64,000 nt of DNA from Erpobdella octoculata (GCA_963978895.1 OZ022242.1:13422407-13486406); one strand, 5' to 3'. Counted from the first letter of the stretch, positions 1-13,080 are shown. Translations and numbers: made by a program. Notes: a model not told the origin generated them from the sequence alone.

Positions 1-34
1 TTTGCATTTTTTAAATTTGGTTGTGTTTTTTCAG

Positions 35-459
35 AACTGGTTAAATTCTTTGTTGAATCAACTAATTCTCTCTTTGGCATCATTACTCAGTCACCTGCTG
101 TTACGTTGGTGCCGCCATCTGGGTCACCCCCACCAGCCAAAAAGCCAAAGTTGTTTCACAAGTATTCATCGGCGTTAGATGACACCTGCCTTGATGTCGA
201 TGCACAGTTGACCAGATATCTTGAGATGAAGATCACTGGTGATGTGGATGATGCACTAACGTTTTGGCAGAATCATTCCAGTGACCTTGACAAACTGTAT
301 CACCCAGCACTTCGTGCCTTAAGTATTCCAGCTTCAATTTAACCAGTAGAACGTGTGTTCAGCCACGGCGGAATAATTTTAAGACCCCATAGGGCTAAGA
401 TGTCGGAATCTAAACTGTCGTCGCTAACTTTTCTTAAATGTAATAGTTTTTTGATGTAG
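35..459 (+). pseudogene. hAT transposase C-terminal (dimerisation) fragment
   Basis: The frame reads through a typical hAT C-terminal dimerisation segment: a run ending LYHPALRALSIPAS, then PVERVFSHGGIILRPHRAKM and SSLTFLKCN, ending with TAG at 457-459. An in-frame TAA at 340-342 interrupts it exactly before PVERVFS, so this copy is dead unless read through. A pyrimidine-rich tract ending in CAG at 32-34 looks like a 3' splice site, so the fragment may be the last exon of a transposase gene whose body lies left of the window. The family call is firm from the VERVFS and LTFLKCN blocks. Which hAT subfamily it is cannot be told. Confidence 0.8.
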
Positions 460-488
460 AATAAACTATTATTTTGTTGACTTTAAAA

Positions 489-668
489 AGTACTCGAAAA
501 GTACTCGCTAAAAATTTCTTGTACTTGTACTCGTACTTGTACTCGAGACCTCAGTACTCGTACTCGTACTCGTACTCGATAACTTGATACCATGGTACTC
601 GTACTCGTACTCGTACTCGACACCATGGTACTCGTACTCGTACTCGTACTCGGACCATATGTACTCGC
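489..668. repeat. (TACTCG)n hexanucleotide array
   Basis: Irregular tandem array of the hexamer TACTCG with TACTTG variants, broken twice by ACCATGG. It is open in several frames only because the unit has no stop codon, so it is not a gene. Confidence 0.9.
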
Positions 669-1480
669 AACATCTCTGGTAATTAGCATAAAATCACTAT
701 CGTTCATATACACGAGTCATTTGTGCTTAAATTTTTTTAAATGGTTTCTATTAAATATTATATACTCAGCTCAAACGTCTACTCATTATTATCAGTTAAT
801 CGCATTCACCGCACCGCTAACTACAACTGCTACCACCATTACAACCACTCGAGCTGCACCGACTACCGCTACAACCGACTACCGCTACCACAAGCACTGC
901 AGCGACACTGCATTCAGAAGATTTAAGAGCTGAAGAATTTAGAGCTCTCAAGTGACTGCCGACAGATATTTGGCGCATTTAATAGCGTCCGTGATAATTG
1001 CGCGACTATTAAAAACCATCTCAAAAACGGCGCTCTAATTGAACGCCCCACCATTTCCCCATTCCACGCCGAAGGTTTTGAAAAAAAAAATTTTTTTCTT
1101 GTTTCGATTAATTTTTTTTAATTTTTAAGGCGTTCTGTCTTTTTTCTGGAATTTCTTTTGTTTACTCCAAAGAAGAATGACCGTTGACCTTTGATGGTTT
1201 TAAAAATATTTAAATCATTTTTTAATTTGAATAACTAAGTAATAATTATGATTTGTTACATCTCTTAAAATAGAAATAAGTAATCCTAAAAATAACTTTT
1301 TTTTTTAAATTCTATTTTTCTATTACTAGCGACCACAAATAAAATATAATATACTTATTTAAATTATAAAACATTTTATGTTTATTTATTCATAAAAAAT
1401 GACAAAAGTAATCGTTTTTAATGAGCTTTACACGTACTGTGCAACAAGGCTTCGAAGGAAATACGATAGTAAACAAACAA
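669..1480. other. no gene recognised
   Basis: AT-rich DNA with an ACTACCGCTACAAC-type degenerate repeat near 820-890 and long A and T runs. The short reading frames are low complexity. I see no exon or RNA gene. Confidence 0.6.
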
Positions 1481-1491
1481 ATAAAAAAACT

Positions 1492-1901
1492 AGATAGAGA
1501 TAGGGAAGCAAATCAACAGCAACAAATAGATAGCGATAGCAAACAAATCAATAAGCAAGTAAAGGAAAAAACAAGTTTTTTAACACAAATTTTAATTTCA
1601 AATACACTCGATTCAGAAATACAAAAGATGTTCAAATTAAGTTTTTTTTAAATAAGTCATGCATTGTCATCCAATATAAAGTGTCAGCTTTCTAGCTAAT
1701 CAAAAAACTGGTTAAATTTTACTTGCAAGATTTGAGTACAGAGAAAGCTACACACACACAAACAGAGATTGTAACCTAAATAAAAGTTTGTAAAAAAGTA
1801 AATAGAGATAGGGAAGCAAATCAACAGCAAAAAATAGATAGCGATAGTAAACAAGTCAATAAAAAAGTATATAGAGATAGGGAAGCAAATCAGCAAAAAA
1901 T

Positions 1902-1905
<4 letters not shown>
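1492..1905. repeat. dispersed tandem ~70-bp unit (GATAGGGAAGCAAATC)
   Basis: A unit containing ATAGAGATAGGGAAGCAAAT, a CAGCA run, AAATAGATAGCGATAG and AAACAA occurs at about 1492-1560 and 1801-1866, with a shortened copy at 1868-1905. The first two are separated by the 1681-1800 element that recurs inverted at 16.15 kb. Confidence 0.75.
1681..1800 (+). repeat. dispersed repeat R1, copy 1
   Basis: About 115 bp containing TTAAATTTTACTTGCAAGAT and ACACAAACAGAGATTGTAAC. It matches 16153-16262 in reverse complement at high identity by eye. No coding potential. Confidence 0.75.

Positions 1906-1981
<76 letters not shown>
1902..1981. repeat. (GA)n microsatellite
   Basis: Near-perfect GA dinucleotide run of about 40 units, directly following the third copy of the 70-bp unit. 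Confidence 0.95.
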
Positions 1982-1984
<3 letters not shown>

Positions 1985-2039
1985 CAGTATGACAACAAGA
2001 ACATGAAAGGCAAATCAGCACAAACGCACAGACACACAA

Positions 2040-2840
2040 TTACGGAAACATCCAGGTAGTCATATAAAATAAAACATAAGAAAATAAACGGCGGGAATTA
2101 ATTTATAAAAAAGATTTAAGCCTATCAAAATTAAAATTTGATTTGACGTCTGCCTGCTAATTGCATTTCTGTCCAAAGTTGCTTCGACTTTTCTGTGACG
2201 TCATTTGACTTTAATTTAATTTTTAAGCAGATTTTGAACGCATTTTTCAATTTGTTTTATTATTTCATATTTCAAAATTTAAAATTATATTCTAGTGAGA
2301 AATAGTTGCACAAAAAGATGTGAAACGTTATTGGGCACAAAATTTGGCCCAGTTCGTAGGTCATGTCTGCATCCAGTGGCCTTTGTTTGAAGCTCCCTTG
2401 CAAGTGTAGCCCCCCCACGTATTTTCTTTCTACACAGAAAAACTCTGTGACCACGAAAAATTCATTTTAGCACAAACCATTCGAAATTGGACATAATATT
2501 ATCTTTCATTTATCTTTCTAACAGCACAACAGTTTATTTGAGGAAAAAACTTTTATTTTCAAGTGTTTTAATATTAATTGAAAAAAAGATCTTACAAACT
2601 GTCTAATTATATTTACTAGACAACTGCAGCACTGTAATCATTTGATTTAAAGACAATAGTACTTGTGGAAATTATTACTAGCGTTACAATGATATCGTCG
2701 TTGCTATGGAAACTGATGGAAACGTGACAGCAAATTTAATGTCACTTTGAGGTGTGCAGATTGGTCGTTATATAACATGAAGCGATTCTCAGACGTGTTG
2801 AATTAAACTTCAAACGGATTGAAAATAAATGACGACCACT
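2040..2840. other. no gene recognised
   Basis: AT-rich sequence without a convincing exon, RNA gene or element boundary. A 60-codon minus-strand frame near 2272-2454 has no family resemblance. Confidence 0.55.
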
Positions 2841-2844
2841 CCCG

Positions 2845-3050
<206 letters not shown>

Positions 3051-3120
3051 TCATTTGATGATGGTAGTATGGTTTTGGTGATGATACTGACGGTGAATGA
3101 CAGGAACGCTTGTAGGTTAA

Positions 3121-4275
3121 GATATGTGTTGTAGATAATAATAAAATGTGTTGTATATGATAATATAATGTGTTGTAGATAATAATATAATGTGTTGTAG
3201 ATAATAATATAATGTCTTGTAGATAATAATATAATGTGTTGTAGATAATAATAATATAATGTCTTGTAGATAATAATATAATGTGTTGTAGATAATAATA
3301 TAATGTGTTGTAGATAATAATATAATGTGTTGTAGATAATAATATAATGTGTTGTAGATAATAATATAATGTGTTGTAGATAATAATATAATGTGTTGTA
3401 GATAATAATATAATGTGTTGTAGATAATAATATAATGTGTTGTAGATAATAATATATTGTGTTGTAGATAATAATATAATGTGTTGTAGATAATAATATA
3501 TTGTGTTGTAGATAATAATATAATGTGTTGTAGATAATAATATAATGTGTTGTACATAACAATATAATGTGTTGTAGATAATAATATAATGTGTTGTATA
3601 TAACAATATAATGTGTTGTAGATAATAATATAATGTGTTGTAGATAATAATATGTTGTGTTGTAGATAATAGTATAATGTGTTGTAGATAATAATATAAT
3701 GTGTTGTAGATAATAATATAATGTGTTGTAGATAATAATATATTGTGTTGTAGATAATAATATAATGTGTTGTAGATAATAATATAATGTGTTGTAGATA
3801 ATAATATAATGTGTTGTAGATAATAATATAATGTGTTGTACATAACAATATAATGTGTTGTAGATAATAATATAATGTGTTGTATATAACAATATAATGT
3901 GTTGTAGATAATAATATAATGTGTTGTAGATAATAATATATTGTGTTGTAGATAATAGTATAATGTGTTGTAGATAATAATATAATGTGTTGCACATAAC
4001 AATATAATGTGTTGTAGATAATAATATAATGTGTTGTACATAACAATATAATGTGTTGTAGATAATAATATAATCTGTTGTATATAACAATATAATGTGT
4101 TGTAGATAATAATATAATGTGTTGTAGATAATAATATATTGTGTTGTAGATAATAGTATAATGTGTTGTAGATAATAATATAATGTGTTGTACATAACAA
4201 TATAATGTGTTGTAGATAATAATATAATGTGTTGTACATAACAATATAATGTGTTGTAGATAATAATATAATGGA
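3121..4275. repeat. 22-bp minisatellite with higher-order structure
   Basis: About 50 tandem copies of GTGTTGTAGATAATAATATA plus AT (22 bp). Variant units carry GTACATAAC or GTATATAAC in place of GTAGATAAT. The variants are ordered: GTACATAAC units start at 3547 and 3833, 286 bp (13 units) apart, with another at 4031, 198 bp (9 units) further, each followed by the same series of variants. One unit near 3245 has a 3-bp insertion. The minus strand is open in all three frames for over 1.1 kb only because the reverse-complement unit contains no stop triplet. Confidence 0.95.
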
Positions 4276-4311
4276 GATTGTGTTAATCCAGACGCGTTAT
4301 TCAAGACGAGA

Positions 4312-4640
4312 TTAGATCAACATTTGAGTCTTTGAAAGCATTTTGCTATTAAAAAAAACTTGAAGTTTGAAAAAACCAAGAAAACTTTTATACGTTTTTG
4401 TTCCGTTTTTTCTTACTTTGAACAAAACTTTCACGCTAAACTTTGAACAATAATCGCGTTTATGCAAAATTAAAAAGTGAATTTTAAAAGGAAAACATAG
4501 ATGAGAATAAGAGAGTAGTGAACAAGAAGTTTGGTGCTTAGTGGCATTAAGTTTGTGCTGGAAGATGAAAGCGTGAAAGTGTGGTTGTGAGAGAAGAAAG
4601 AGCACCTTCCATAAGAAAAAATATAATGACACCACATAGA
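4312..4640. other. no gene recognised
   Basis: Sequence between two satellite arrays. A minus-strand frame of about 100 codons lacks any family signature or splice context. Confidence 0.5.
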
Positions 4641-4644
4641 TGGG

Positions 4645-4683
4645 TTGGTAAATAGATAAATGGGTGGGTGGATGGATGGATGG

Positions 4684-4719
<36 letters not shown>

Positions 4720-5140
4720 ATGGATGGATGGATGGATGGATGGATGGATGGATGGATGGATGGATGGATGGATGGATGGATGGATGGATGGATGGATGGA
4801 TGGATGGATGGATGGATGGATGGATGGATGGATGGATGGATGGATGGATGGATGGACGGACGGACGGACGGACGGACGGACGGACGGACGGACGGACGGA
4901 CGGACGGAGTTGACGAATGGACGGATGGACGGATGGACGGGTGGACGGATGGACGGGTGGACGGATGGACGGATGGACGGATGGATGGTTGGACGGATGG
5001 GAGGATGGAAAGATGAACGGATAGACGGATGGACGGATGGACGTATGGACGGATGGACGGATGGACGGATAGACGGATGGACGGATAGACGGATGATCGG
5101 GTGGACGGATGGACGGACGGATGGACGGATGGACGACAGA
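4645..5140. repeat. (GGAT/GGAC)n tetranucleotide array
   Basis: Begins as almost pure ATGG repeats to about 4855, becomes pure ACGG to about 4905, then alternates ATGG and ACGG with scattered substitutions. The blocks of pure unit types suggest several separate expansions. Confidence 0.95.
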
Positions 5141-5179
5141 CGTATGGATTGATGGGCAAAACCATTTAACCATGCTTTA

Positions 5180-6170
5180 AAAACTAGATAATGTGAGAAA
5201 AATTAGTAAGATTTATTAGAAAGGATTTAATACAGTTTTTTAAAACAGAAAAGTATGAATTAAAAATATAAGACGAATAAACTTTGTAAAATGCTGGAGG
5301 TGCAACATGGAAAATAAAATATATTGAAAATATATGTGCGTGTGTGTGTGGCATGTTTGTGAATACTTGTGTGCGTGTTTTCATGTCAAATAAACAAATG
5401 AGATGACAGTCCATCACAACATCAGCTGTTGCAGTTACTCACAGGACAGGCCGACATGGTGAATAGTTTAGCCAGGCGTTGTCGGACTATCTGGTTTCAT
5501 CATGGCAGAATCGTGAACTTAAAGTGAGAAAAGATGGAAGTGAAGGGCATGATTAAATGATCTCATTTTGGGAAGAAATTCAGGAATGTGTTTGTGCTGT
5601 CATGTCTTTGGTGGCTTATTTGTCACATTTGTTCTTAAAGATAATTTTCTGATTAAAAAACTGATAGATTACCATAAGATCGATAATCATAGCTTAAAAA
5701 TGTCAATTAAATAAAAAATAAAAGCAAAAAAGGTTTCAAATGGCTTAAAAGCGCTTAATGTTGAACTAATATTTTCATAAAAACAATGAAACTAAAAATT
5801 ATAACAGAATCAAACAAATTAGTTAATCACATATACTTATGTTGTCGTCAATATGAGCTGCGGATTCCGAAGGATTTTTTGAAATGCAAATCTGGAACTT
5901 TCAAGTGAACCAGCCAACAAATTAAATAAGAGCTGTACATAGGATATTATATTATGGAAAAATAAAAACTGAATGCTTTTGTATAAAATGATATCATTTC
6001 TCAGCACCGACATTGTATACATTGAAAGTTATCATCCAGTAACAGGCCAATAGAAAACCACAGTTTGACTTGTTTAGCTCTAGTCCTTATAACTCTTAAG
6101 CCAAAATCATTTATCTAACTTTTACTCATTCGGAAGTATGTCATGGGATGTCAAATACTTGAAATATAGA
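5180..6170. other. no gene recognised
   Basis: AT-rich spacer with a short TG-rich patch (about 5332-5375). No exon-like segment with splice signals was found before the retrotransposon at 6176. Confidence 0.5.
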
Positions 6171-6175
6171 AAATT

Positions 6176-7820
6176 ATGGATGGAATGTTTGGAAGAAAAG
6201 AAAAATGTAAATTAAAAATCATACAAAACGGTCATATTGTTGAAAATAAAAAATTCCGAACGAGTCTAATAAGTTCTTTATCAACAAAGTATTTAAACTC
6301 TCAAGTCAGATTCCCACAACAAATGGGGACCCTTTTCAATTTGCAACCACCAAAGCGAATCAACTCAAGATCGGAAAAAATGAATTTTCTTTTGAAGAAG
6401 TTTCCTATCATTCAGTTCGAAGAACTATTTGAAAAAATGAAAAAATCAACCTCTCTGGAGCCTGACGGCATAACTAACGAATTGTTGAAGTTATACGGGG
6501 AAGTTATAGTTATACCTCTCACACAAATTATAAATAAATCTTTCCAATCAAGTGTTTTTCTACATGATTGGCAGCATTCCAAAGTCGGTAAGTACAAGAA
6601 AAATCTAAATCTAATATTGAAAACTTTCGCCCATTTAGCCTTATCAATGCATTATCAAAAATTGCTGAAGAAATAGCTAGATCACAACTTTCTGAATACT
6701 TGGAACATTTACAAATACTGCCAACCAGACAACATAGTATTAGTGCATCTAATATTTGGACAACTTCTTTACACAATCTTAAGTTTACAGGAGCCTTATT
6801 TTTTGACCTTAGTAGTGCGTTTGACATGGTAGAGGTTTCTATTCTAGTTGGAAAGTTGACACTTTATGGTCTATCTGAACAAACTTATTCTGGATAATTT
6901 CTTGTATGTCTAATCGAACCCAAACTGTAAATGTCGGAAAAGAAATTAGTACAATTAGGGTGTCGGCAGGGTTCAGTACTATCTCTGTTGCTTTTTATTG
7001 TTCTGGCCAGTGATATGCCCGAAGCAGTACTAGCTCATCAAATGATTTATGATGATGACACTTCAGCAATAGTGGTTGCAGATTCCTTCAGCAAATTGAA
7101 CGATTAGTTAGACAAAACAGCTGAAAATGTTTTACATTCTATGGATATAAACAATCTAGTGTCAAATCATGAGAAAACTAAACTAGTCATAACAGTCATT
7201 TTTAAAACTGGTTGACCAAGGTCAGATAAATTAGCAGTAAACTGTCGTAGTTCTCTGATAACAAAAAGTTGAAATGAAACTTTATTAGGATTGTCTGTTT
7301 CTAGCAACTCAAGCTAGAATGACTACATTTCTAGCTTACTTTCAGAGCTGGACAAAAGAATAAAAGTTATAACAAGATTACGATATAATTTACCAAGGTC
7401 AGTGTGTGTTCAGCTCATTACGTCTCTGGTTCTTTCAAAAATACCTTGGACGTTTATACTGATCCAACAATACAATGGATTGATGGTAAATATTTTGGTG
7501 AAAGCATCAATGTTTTTCAAAAGAAGCTAAATAAAACCGCTCGTGTTGCACTTGGTCTGCGTTTAATAGATTAGACCTCCGTAGAGGATCTTATGAAGAA
7601 ATGTAATCTAAAGACCATATTGCAACACAGCATAATTGCTAAAGCTATTTTAGCATGGAAAACGCATAAAGATCAACAGTTCCGGGAAGATATACAACCT
7701 AAAAGCAGATGCACCAGATCAAAGACAAGAGATGATATCACTGTATCGGATGTCCCTGGAAGTTTTCTTAGACATACAGGCCAGGAAAGATCTGGAATGG
7801 TCTGCCACCTAAAATAAGAT
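6176..7820 (+). pseudogene. non-LTR retrotransposon reverse transcriptase, decayed
   Basis: Successive plus-strand frames, broken by stops and frameshifts, read as a LINE reverse transcriptase in the correct order. There is a segment with EPDGITNELLKLYGE (about 6455), then FRPFSLINALSKIAEEIA (about 6630), then FFDLSSAFDMVEVSILVGKL (about 6800, fingers/palm with the first catalytic Asp), then QGSVLSLLLFIVLASDMPE (about 6965) and YDDDTSAIVV (about 7050, the YxDD site). The C-terminal tail around 7520-7815 (ARVALGLR, then LKTILQHSIIAKAILAWKTH) also fits. No endonuclease domain is visible upstream, so this is a 5'-truncated, long-dead copy. The clade cannot be fixed by eye. Confidence 0.8.
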
Positions 7821-7829
7821 CTGAAAGAG

Positions 7830-8480
7830 TCTTATAAGTGTTAAAAAATGATCAAAAATGAAGTCAATCAGTTGGAGACAGATTTCAGTAAATTCAATGG
7901 ATTGAGTTTTTAACGTTAATTTGTTCAATATGTATTTTTTATTACTAAGAACTGCATGAGCACTTAAATAAACGACCTCAAAATCAATGTATTTTAATGT
8001 AATAAAATATAATTATATATCCTCTTCTCACAGTAGAAATTGTTACCAAAACGCTTTACAAGAAACAAAATCATCAAAAACATGGATAAAGCTGAAAGAA
8101 AGCAAAAGAAAACAAGTCCAAGCAAAAAACAAAGTTTGTTAAAAACACACTTTTATATTTGTACATTATGCCGATCGATTTCTAAATATAGTAATAGTTT
8201 TGCCATTTTTTTATAGTAGTACTTTCGTGAAAGTTTTAATAAGTTTTTGACAGTCATGATTACCTAAAAGCTCATTTAATTGACGCTATTTAGTGAATAA
8301 TTTTAAGTTCGTTGCAAAATAATTTGAAATAATGATTAAATCACTTAAAAATGATTAAATATTGTTTTTGTAGGTGGCTAAAATCTAGGCTGGAAGTTTC
8401 AAAGTTCTAAGTAATCTAAAAGTTGGTGAAAAATCAATCCAAAAATTTGACAACAGACTGACAGAGAAGTTAAGTAAAAT
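7830..8480. other. no gene recognised
   Basis: AT-rich tail after the LINE fragment. The first part may be its 3' untranslated region. No other structure seen. Confidence 0.4.
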
Positions 8481-8656
8481 AAAAGAGTTTAAAATGAATA
8501 AGTAAATAAATTTTATTTATTTAAAAAAATTATTAGATTATCTGAATTAGTGTGTTTAATAATTGTTTAAAAGAGTTTAAAATGAATAAGTAAATAAATT
8601 TTATTTATTTAAAAAAAGTATTAGATTATCTGAATTAGTGTGTTTAATAATTGTTT
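8481..8656. repeat. 88-bp tandem duplication
   Basis: 8481-8568 and 8569-8656 are almost identical head-to-tail copies, differing at one position in a poly-A stretch. This indicates a recent duplication. Confidence 0.95.
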
Positions 8657-8659
8657 GTA

Positions 8660-9855
8660 ATAATGAAAATAAAAAAAAATAATTTAAATGGGATGCAATT
8701 CAAAAACTATTAGGAAAAATGTTTTACTAAAAAATAAAAAAAAATGTAATATTTCACAAAATCGACACACATTTGTTAGGTCTGCAAATCGGATTGGCAG
8801 CCATAGTAATAGTCGCGTCTGGAATGTCGTACATTCATTTATCTGTCTGTCTGTAGGCCTCTCCTTGTACTTTAGTTTGGTTACAAAGTTGCTTTCATAT
8901 TTCTTTCTCAATCTCTTTTTCTTTCTCTCTTTCTCTCGCCCCATAATTTTTTCTCTTTATTTTTATCCTCTTTCTTATTTTGACACAGCGCCTCCCCAAT
9001 CTTTCATTTTTTTAAAAGATTCTTCCATCCTGTAGGCACACCATAAAGGGAACATAGGGGCATGCACCCCGGTAGGAACTTTCATTTAAGTAGGTGATAA
9101 ACGAGATAGAATGTTAGCTGAACTTGTCACTTTTCAACAAAAAATTCAACATTTTTTGCGAAACTGTAAAAATCCGTAGAACAAGTCCATGTAGGTTAAA
9201 TGTTGAAACTCTTCCATATGGCATGTTTCTATGGTTACGTGCGTGGCATGTCTTTTCCTTGTGCACGTGCGTCTGTGTGTACACCAACATTTGTCCATCC
9301 GTGACACCTGTTAGCATTTTAGTTTAAATCTTCTGGTATGGAAAAAAACCAGATAACCATCAGTGACGTCAACACAGGTGTCATCCACGTCATCCACGTC
9401 ATCCATGTCTTACACATCATATGTCCAAACGGTTTTTTCTTTTAAGTTTCTCGTCCTTTCATAAGCTGCGTACGCTTTTCATTTTGGACGGCATTTTGAA
9501 AAGTAAAATATAAAATATTTTAATGTTAAAACAAAAACAATTAGTTGAAAAGTTTTTTTTTAATTTTTAAATTTACTTTCATCGTCATAAACAAAAAAAA
9601 ATTTCTAGAAAAAATCAAATATTATAATTTTAATCGCTAATTAAAAAACCCCATTTAAATGAAAATAAGTGAAAACATAGAGGATGGAAGATGCATCTAA
9701 GGTTGTTGCATACGGAGAGTAGAAAAGCGATTTTGAAGAGAAAGAAGACAAAAAAATGAAATGCATAAAAAGAAAGTGAGCAAGAAAATGAGATAAAAAA
9801 GATAGAAAGAAAGAGTTCTCAATTAGAGGTAAAAATAAGAAAAAAGTGAAGAGAG
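8660..9855. other. no gene recognised
   Basis: Contains a CT-rich stretch near 8880-8975 and a short CATCCACGT tandem near 9385-9410. Two small frames on opposite strands (8684-9035, 9114-9327) overlap each other and look like chance openings. Confidence 0.5.
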
Positions 9856-9856
9856 A

Positions 9857-9871
9857 AATAAAGAGAGAGAG

Positions 9872-9921
<50 letters not shown>
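9857..9921. repeat. (GA)n microsatellite in an AG-rich tract
   Basis: About 30 GA units inside a purine-rich stretch that extends from about 9670 to 9960. Confidence 0.9.
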
Positions 9922-9923
<2 letters not shown>

Positions 9924-10350
9924 TAGGGGAGAATAAGAGGGAGAAAAAATAAAAATAAATAAAAAACGAAATATTTATAAATGTGAAAATAAAAAAAAAA
10001 CTGATGATTTGAATTGTGAGCTAGAAAGTATTTTATAGTAAGAAGACCTTTTCAGTATATTTGCTTCCGTATCAGTTTCATGTTTTTTTTACTTTTTGAT
10101 GTTGTGTTTGTTCATTCTATAAATAACTTGTTAAACATTTAAAACTTAATTTTTCTGCTTGACACGTGAAGTGACAATGAATTTCTAGGGTTCAAATACT
10201 ATTCTCTGCTATAAAACATTTAAAGACGTTTTAATTTGACCTTTGGCTACTCAGGGGTTAATTGTTTATTTATGACCGCCTATAATATCTCATATAATTA
10301 ATTAACGGAATATTAAATAACATATTGTTGGTTAAGCGAACAGACATTGC

Positions 10351-11150
10351 TGGATTGATGGATGGATGGATGGATGGATGGACGGATGGACTGATGGACG
10401 GATGGACGAATGGGCGGATGGACGGATGGACGGACGGACGGATGGACGGATGGACGGATGGACGGATGGACGGACGGACGGACGTACGGATGGATGGATG
10501 AACGGATTGACGGATAGACGGATAGACGGATAGACGGATGGACGGATGGACGGATGGACGGATGGACGGATGGACGGACGGACGGATGGACGGATGGACG
10601 GATGGACGGATGGACGGACGGACGGACGTACGGATGGATGGATGAACGGATTGACGGATAGACGGATAGACGGATAGACGGATAGACGGATGGATGGATG
10701 AACGGATGGATGGATGGATGGACTGATGGACGGATGGACGAATGGACGGATGGACGGATGGACGGATGGACGGATGGACGGATGGACGGATGGACGGATG
10801 GACGGATGGACGGATGGACGGATGGACGGACGGACGGACGTACGGATGGATGGATGAACGGATTGACGGATAGACGGATAGACGGATAGACGGATGGACG
10901 GATGGACGGATGGACGGATGGACGGATGGACGGATGGACGGATGGACGGATGGACGGATGGACGGATGGACGGATGGACGGATGGATGGACTGACGGATG
11001 GATGGATGGATGGATGGATGGATGGATGGATGGACGGATGAATGAACGGGTGAACGGATGGGTGTTTGGAAAAATAAATGAATGAATGGTTGGATGGAAA
11101 TATGGATGAATGGAAAGACGGCTAGCGAATGGACGGGTGGATGGAAAGAC
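10351..11150. repeat. (GGAT/GGAC)n array with higher-order units
   Basis: Tetranucleotide array with a recognisable landmark, GACGTACGGATGGATGGATG, then AACGGATTGACGG and a run of GGATAGAC. The landmark starts at 10481, 10625 and 10837, so spacings are 144 and 212 bp, both multiples of four. Larger blocks were therefore copied. The array fades into degenerate units after 11040. Confidence 0.9.
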
Positions 11151-11159
11151 GGATAAATT

Positions 11160-12590
11160 GAAGAACAGACGAATAAACCAGATCTGATGGTAGAAAAAAA
11201 AGAAAATTGGTGGGGAAGTTCATTATATTTTTTTTAAGTCGTGTACACGGTGACCAGCGAGTGACCGGTTGAATTGATTCATCCAACTAAATGAGGGAGA
11301 GTTGAATTTATTCTCCAACATAAGCAAACACGCACCCCGATCATTAAATTCATACGCCACGTTTCACCTTCTTTTGCTCCTCCGTTATTTTCAATCATCA
11401 TCATCATCTTTTTCTTTTTCTTTGCCAACGGCATCGTCATCATCATCATCATCATCATTACCGTCCCCAGGCCAACCGTTAAGCGAAACAATTAGCAAAC
11501 ACCCAATAAACGATTACTTCCTGCAACTAAGAACAAGCGAGTGAAGATGAACTGCCAGAAAGGGCACAACCATTCAATTCAAACCTACGGACGAAACCTC
11601 AGACCAACCAACCGATTAAAAAGAAACAGACTGCATTTAAAATTCATTTCCTCATGCAACTAAATAAAGACATGATTAAATAATTTTTTTCATAAATATC
11701 TTCTTTTCATAGTCATCATCAAACTAACTATAGCATAATAAAACAAAACTTGAAAATTCTAAAAATATTATAAATAGTTTATAATAATTTTACAAATTGT
11801 TTTTTAACATTCTGGTGCTCATTTACGCACAAGTATATTTGCAAACGCTGCTGGCGATAGGCAAATTTCACTACTTGAACAAATTTTTTATTTTCAAACT
11901 CTTATTAAAAAAACACGTCAAAATAAAAAAAATTAAAATTATAAAACTAAAAATATTTTTTCAACAAAACATGGCCGTGTTGAGAGCGTAAGAAACTTGA
12001 CTCTCCAGAGACAGGCACTGTAATGGACAATTCCACTTCAAGCAGATAGCAACTGAAGACAAGAGAAAATTTTCTTAAAATTTCTTCTAGAAATTTTTTT
12101 AGAGATTCTTTGATTGTTTTCTGTTCATTTTGCAAAATGTTTTGAGTTTGAAAAATTTTACGAAAACCTTTACGGGCAGAATCCACTTTTTCTTCTTCTT
12201 CCGAGCCGTTTTAATTGGCGTTTCGCAATTTGGATGCCATTAAATCGAGATAAAAGTTTAGAGATTTTTTATTCATTTTTTTAATGTTTTAGAAAAATTT
12301 GTTAAATTTTAGTTTAAAAACAGAATAATAAAAAATACAATAATTAGACATAAGTTTCGATAGTTAATATTGCTCAGGGGTGAACACAGGATCAGTAAAT
12401 GGGGGGTCCAAAATGGGTTGAGAAGGAAATGTTTTTCAATTTAGTGTTAGATTTATAGGTTTTAACATATACATATGGTTAAGATTTAATAACTCAGAAA
12501 CTGAATTTCTGTTTTAGTTTTTAGCAGATTAGCAGAGTTAATTGAATTAACTGACCATTTTTGTAGTAAAATTCTGTACAATACGGGATA
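11160..12590. other. no gene recognised
   Basis: Holds a (TCA)n patch near 11395-11460 and AT-rich DNA. The sequence CAGGGGTGAACACAGGATC near 12375 resembles a hAT terminus, but no matching partner end was found. Confidence 0.45.
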
Positions 12591-13005
12591 TACCATGATA
12601 AAGCATGATCAGTGGGAGATCCATTCATGGTGTGCCTCAAAGCGACTAAAACTCAACCCATCAAAAACAGAACTCATCTGGTTCTATCGTAGTAGCCTTG
12701 TTTCTTCTTCTCTTAGTGATTGCAGCTTCTAACTTGACCCAGATTGCAGCCTCCAACTTGACCCAGATTGCAACCTCCAACTTGACCCAGATTGCAGCAG
12801 CATCCCGGCTGAGACGGTTCGGAATCTTGATGTTATCCTAGATGGTACACTGAATATGAACGAACACATCAAATCCGTGACACAATCTTGTTAATATCAC
12901 ATACGACGTATCAGACAAGTAAAACAATGTCTGAAGGAACGTTGTCTACGAATTTTGGTCAAGGCCCTTGTTATTCCACCAAGCTTTGTAATAGCCCCTC
13001 TATAA
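12591..13005 (+). pseudogene. LINE reverse transcriptase fragment (downstream of the YxDD site)
   Basis: Reads WCASKRLKLNPSKTELIWFY, then an in-frame 24-bp triplication, then AETVRNLDVILDGTLNMNEH and IKSVTQSC, then YHIRRIRQVKQCLKERCLR. This is the segment that normally follows the YADD motif in CR1/L2/jockey-type LINEs. The triplicated unit (ACTTGACCCAGATTGCAGCC and four more bases, 12731-12796) encodes LDPDC with flanking residues three times. The sequence after 12995 (CTCTATAAATATTTGACATT then GATTGATG) resembles a LINE 3' tail. Stops and a frameshift show decay. Confidence 0.75.
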
Positions 13006-13080
13006 ATATTTGACATTGATTGATGTTTTATTTATTCTGTACTAATTAAAACTATGTCTAGGTGTTTGGACTATGTTACT

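Noticed and set aside
4470..5173. Long frames reading HPSIHPSI or DGWMDGWM
   Set aside because: Pure translation of the GGAT/GGAC tetranucleotide array; the same applies at 10.7-11.1 kb.
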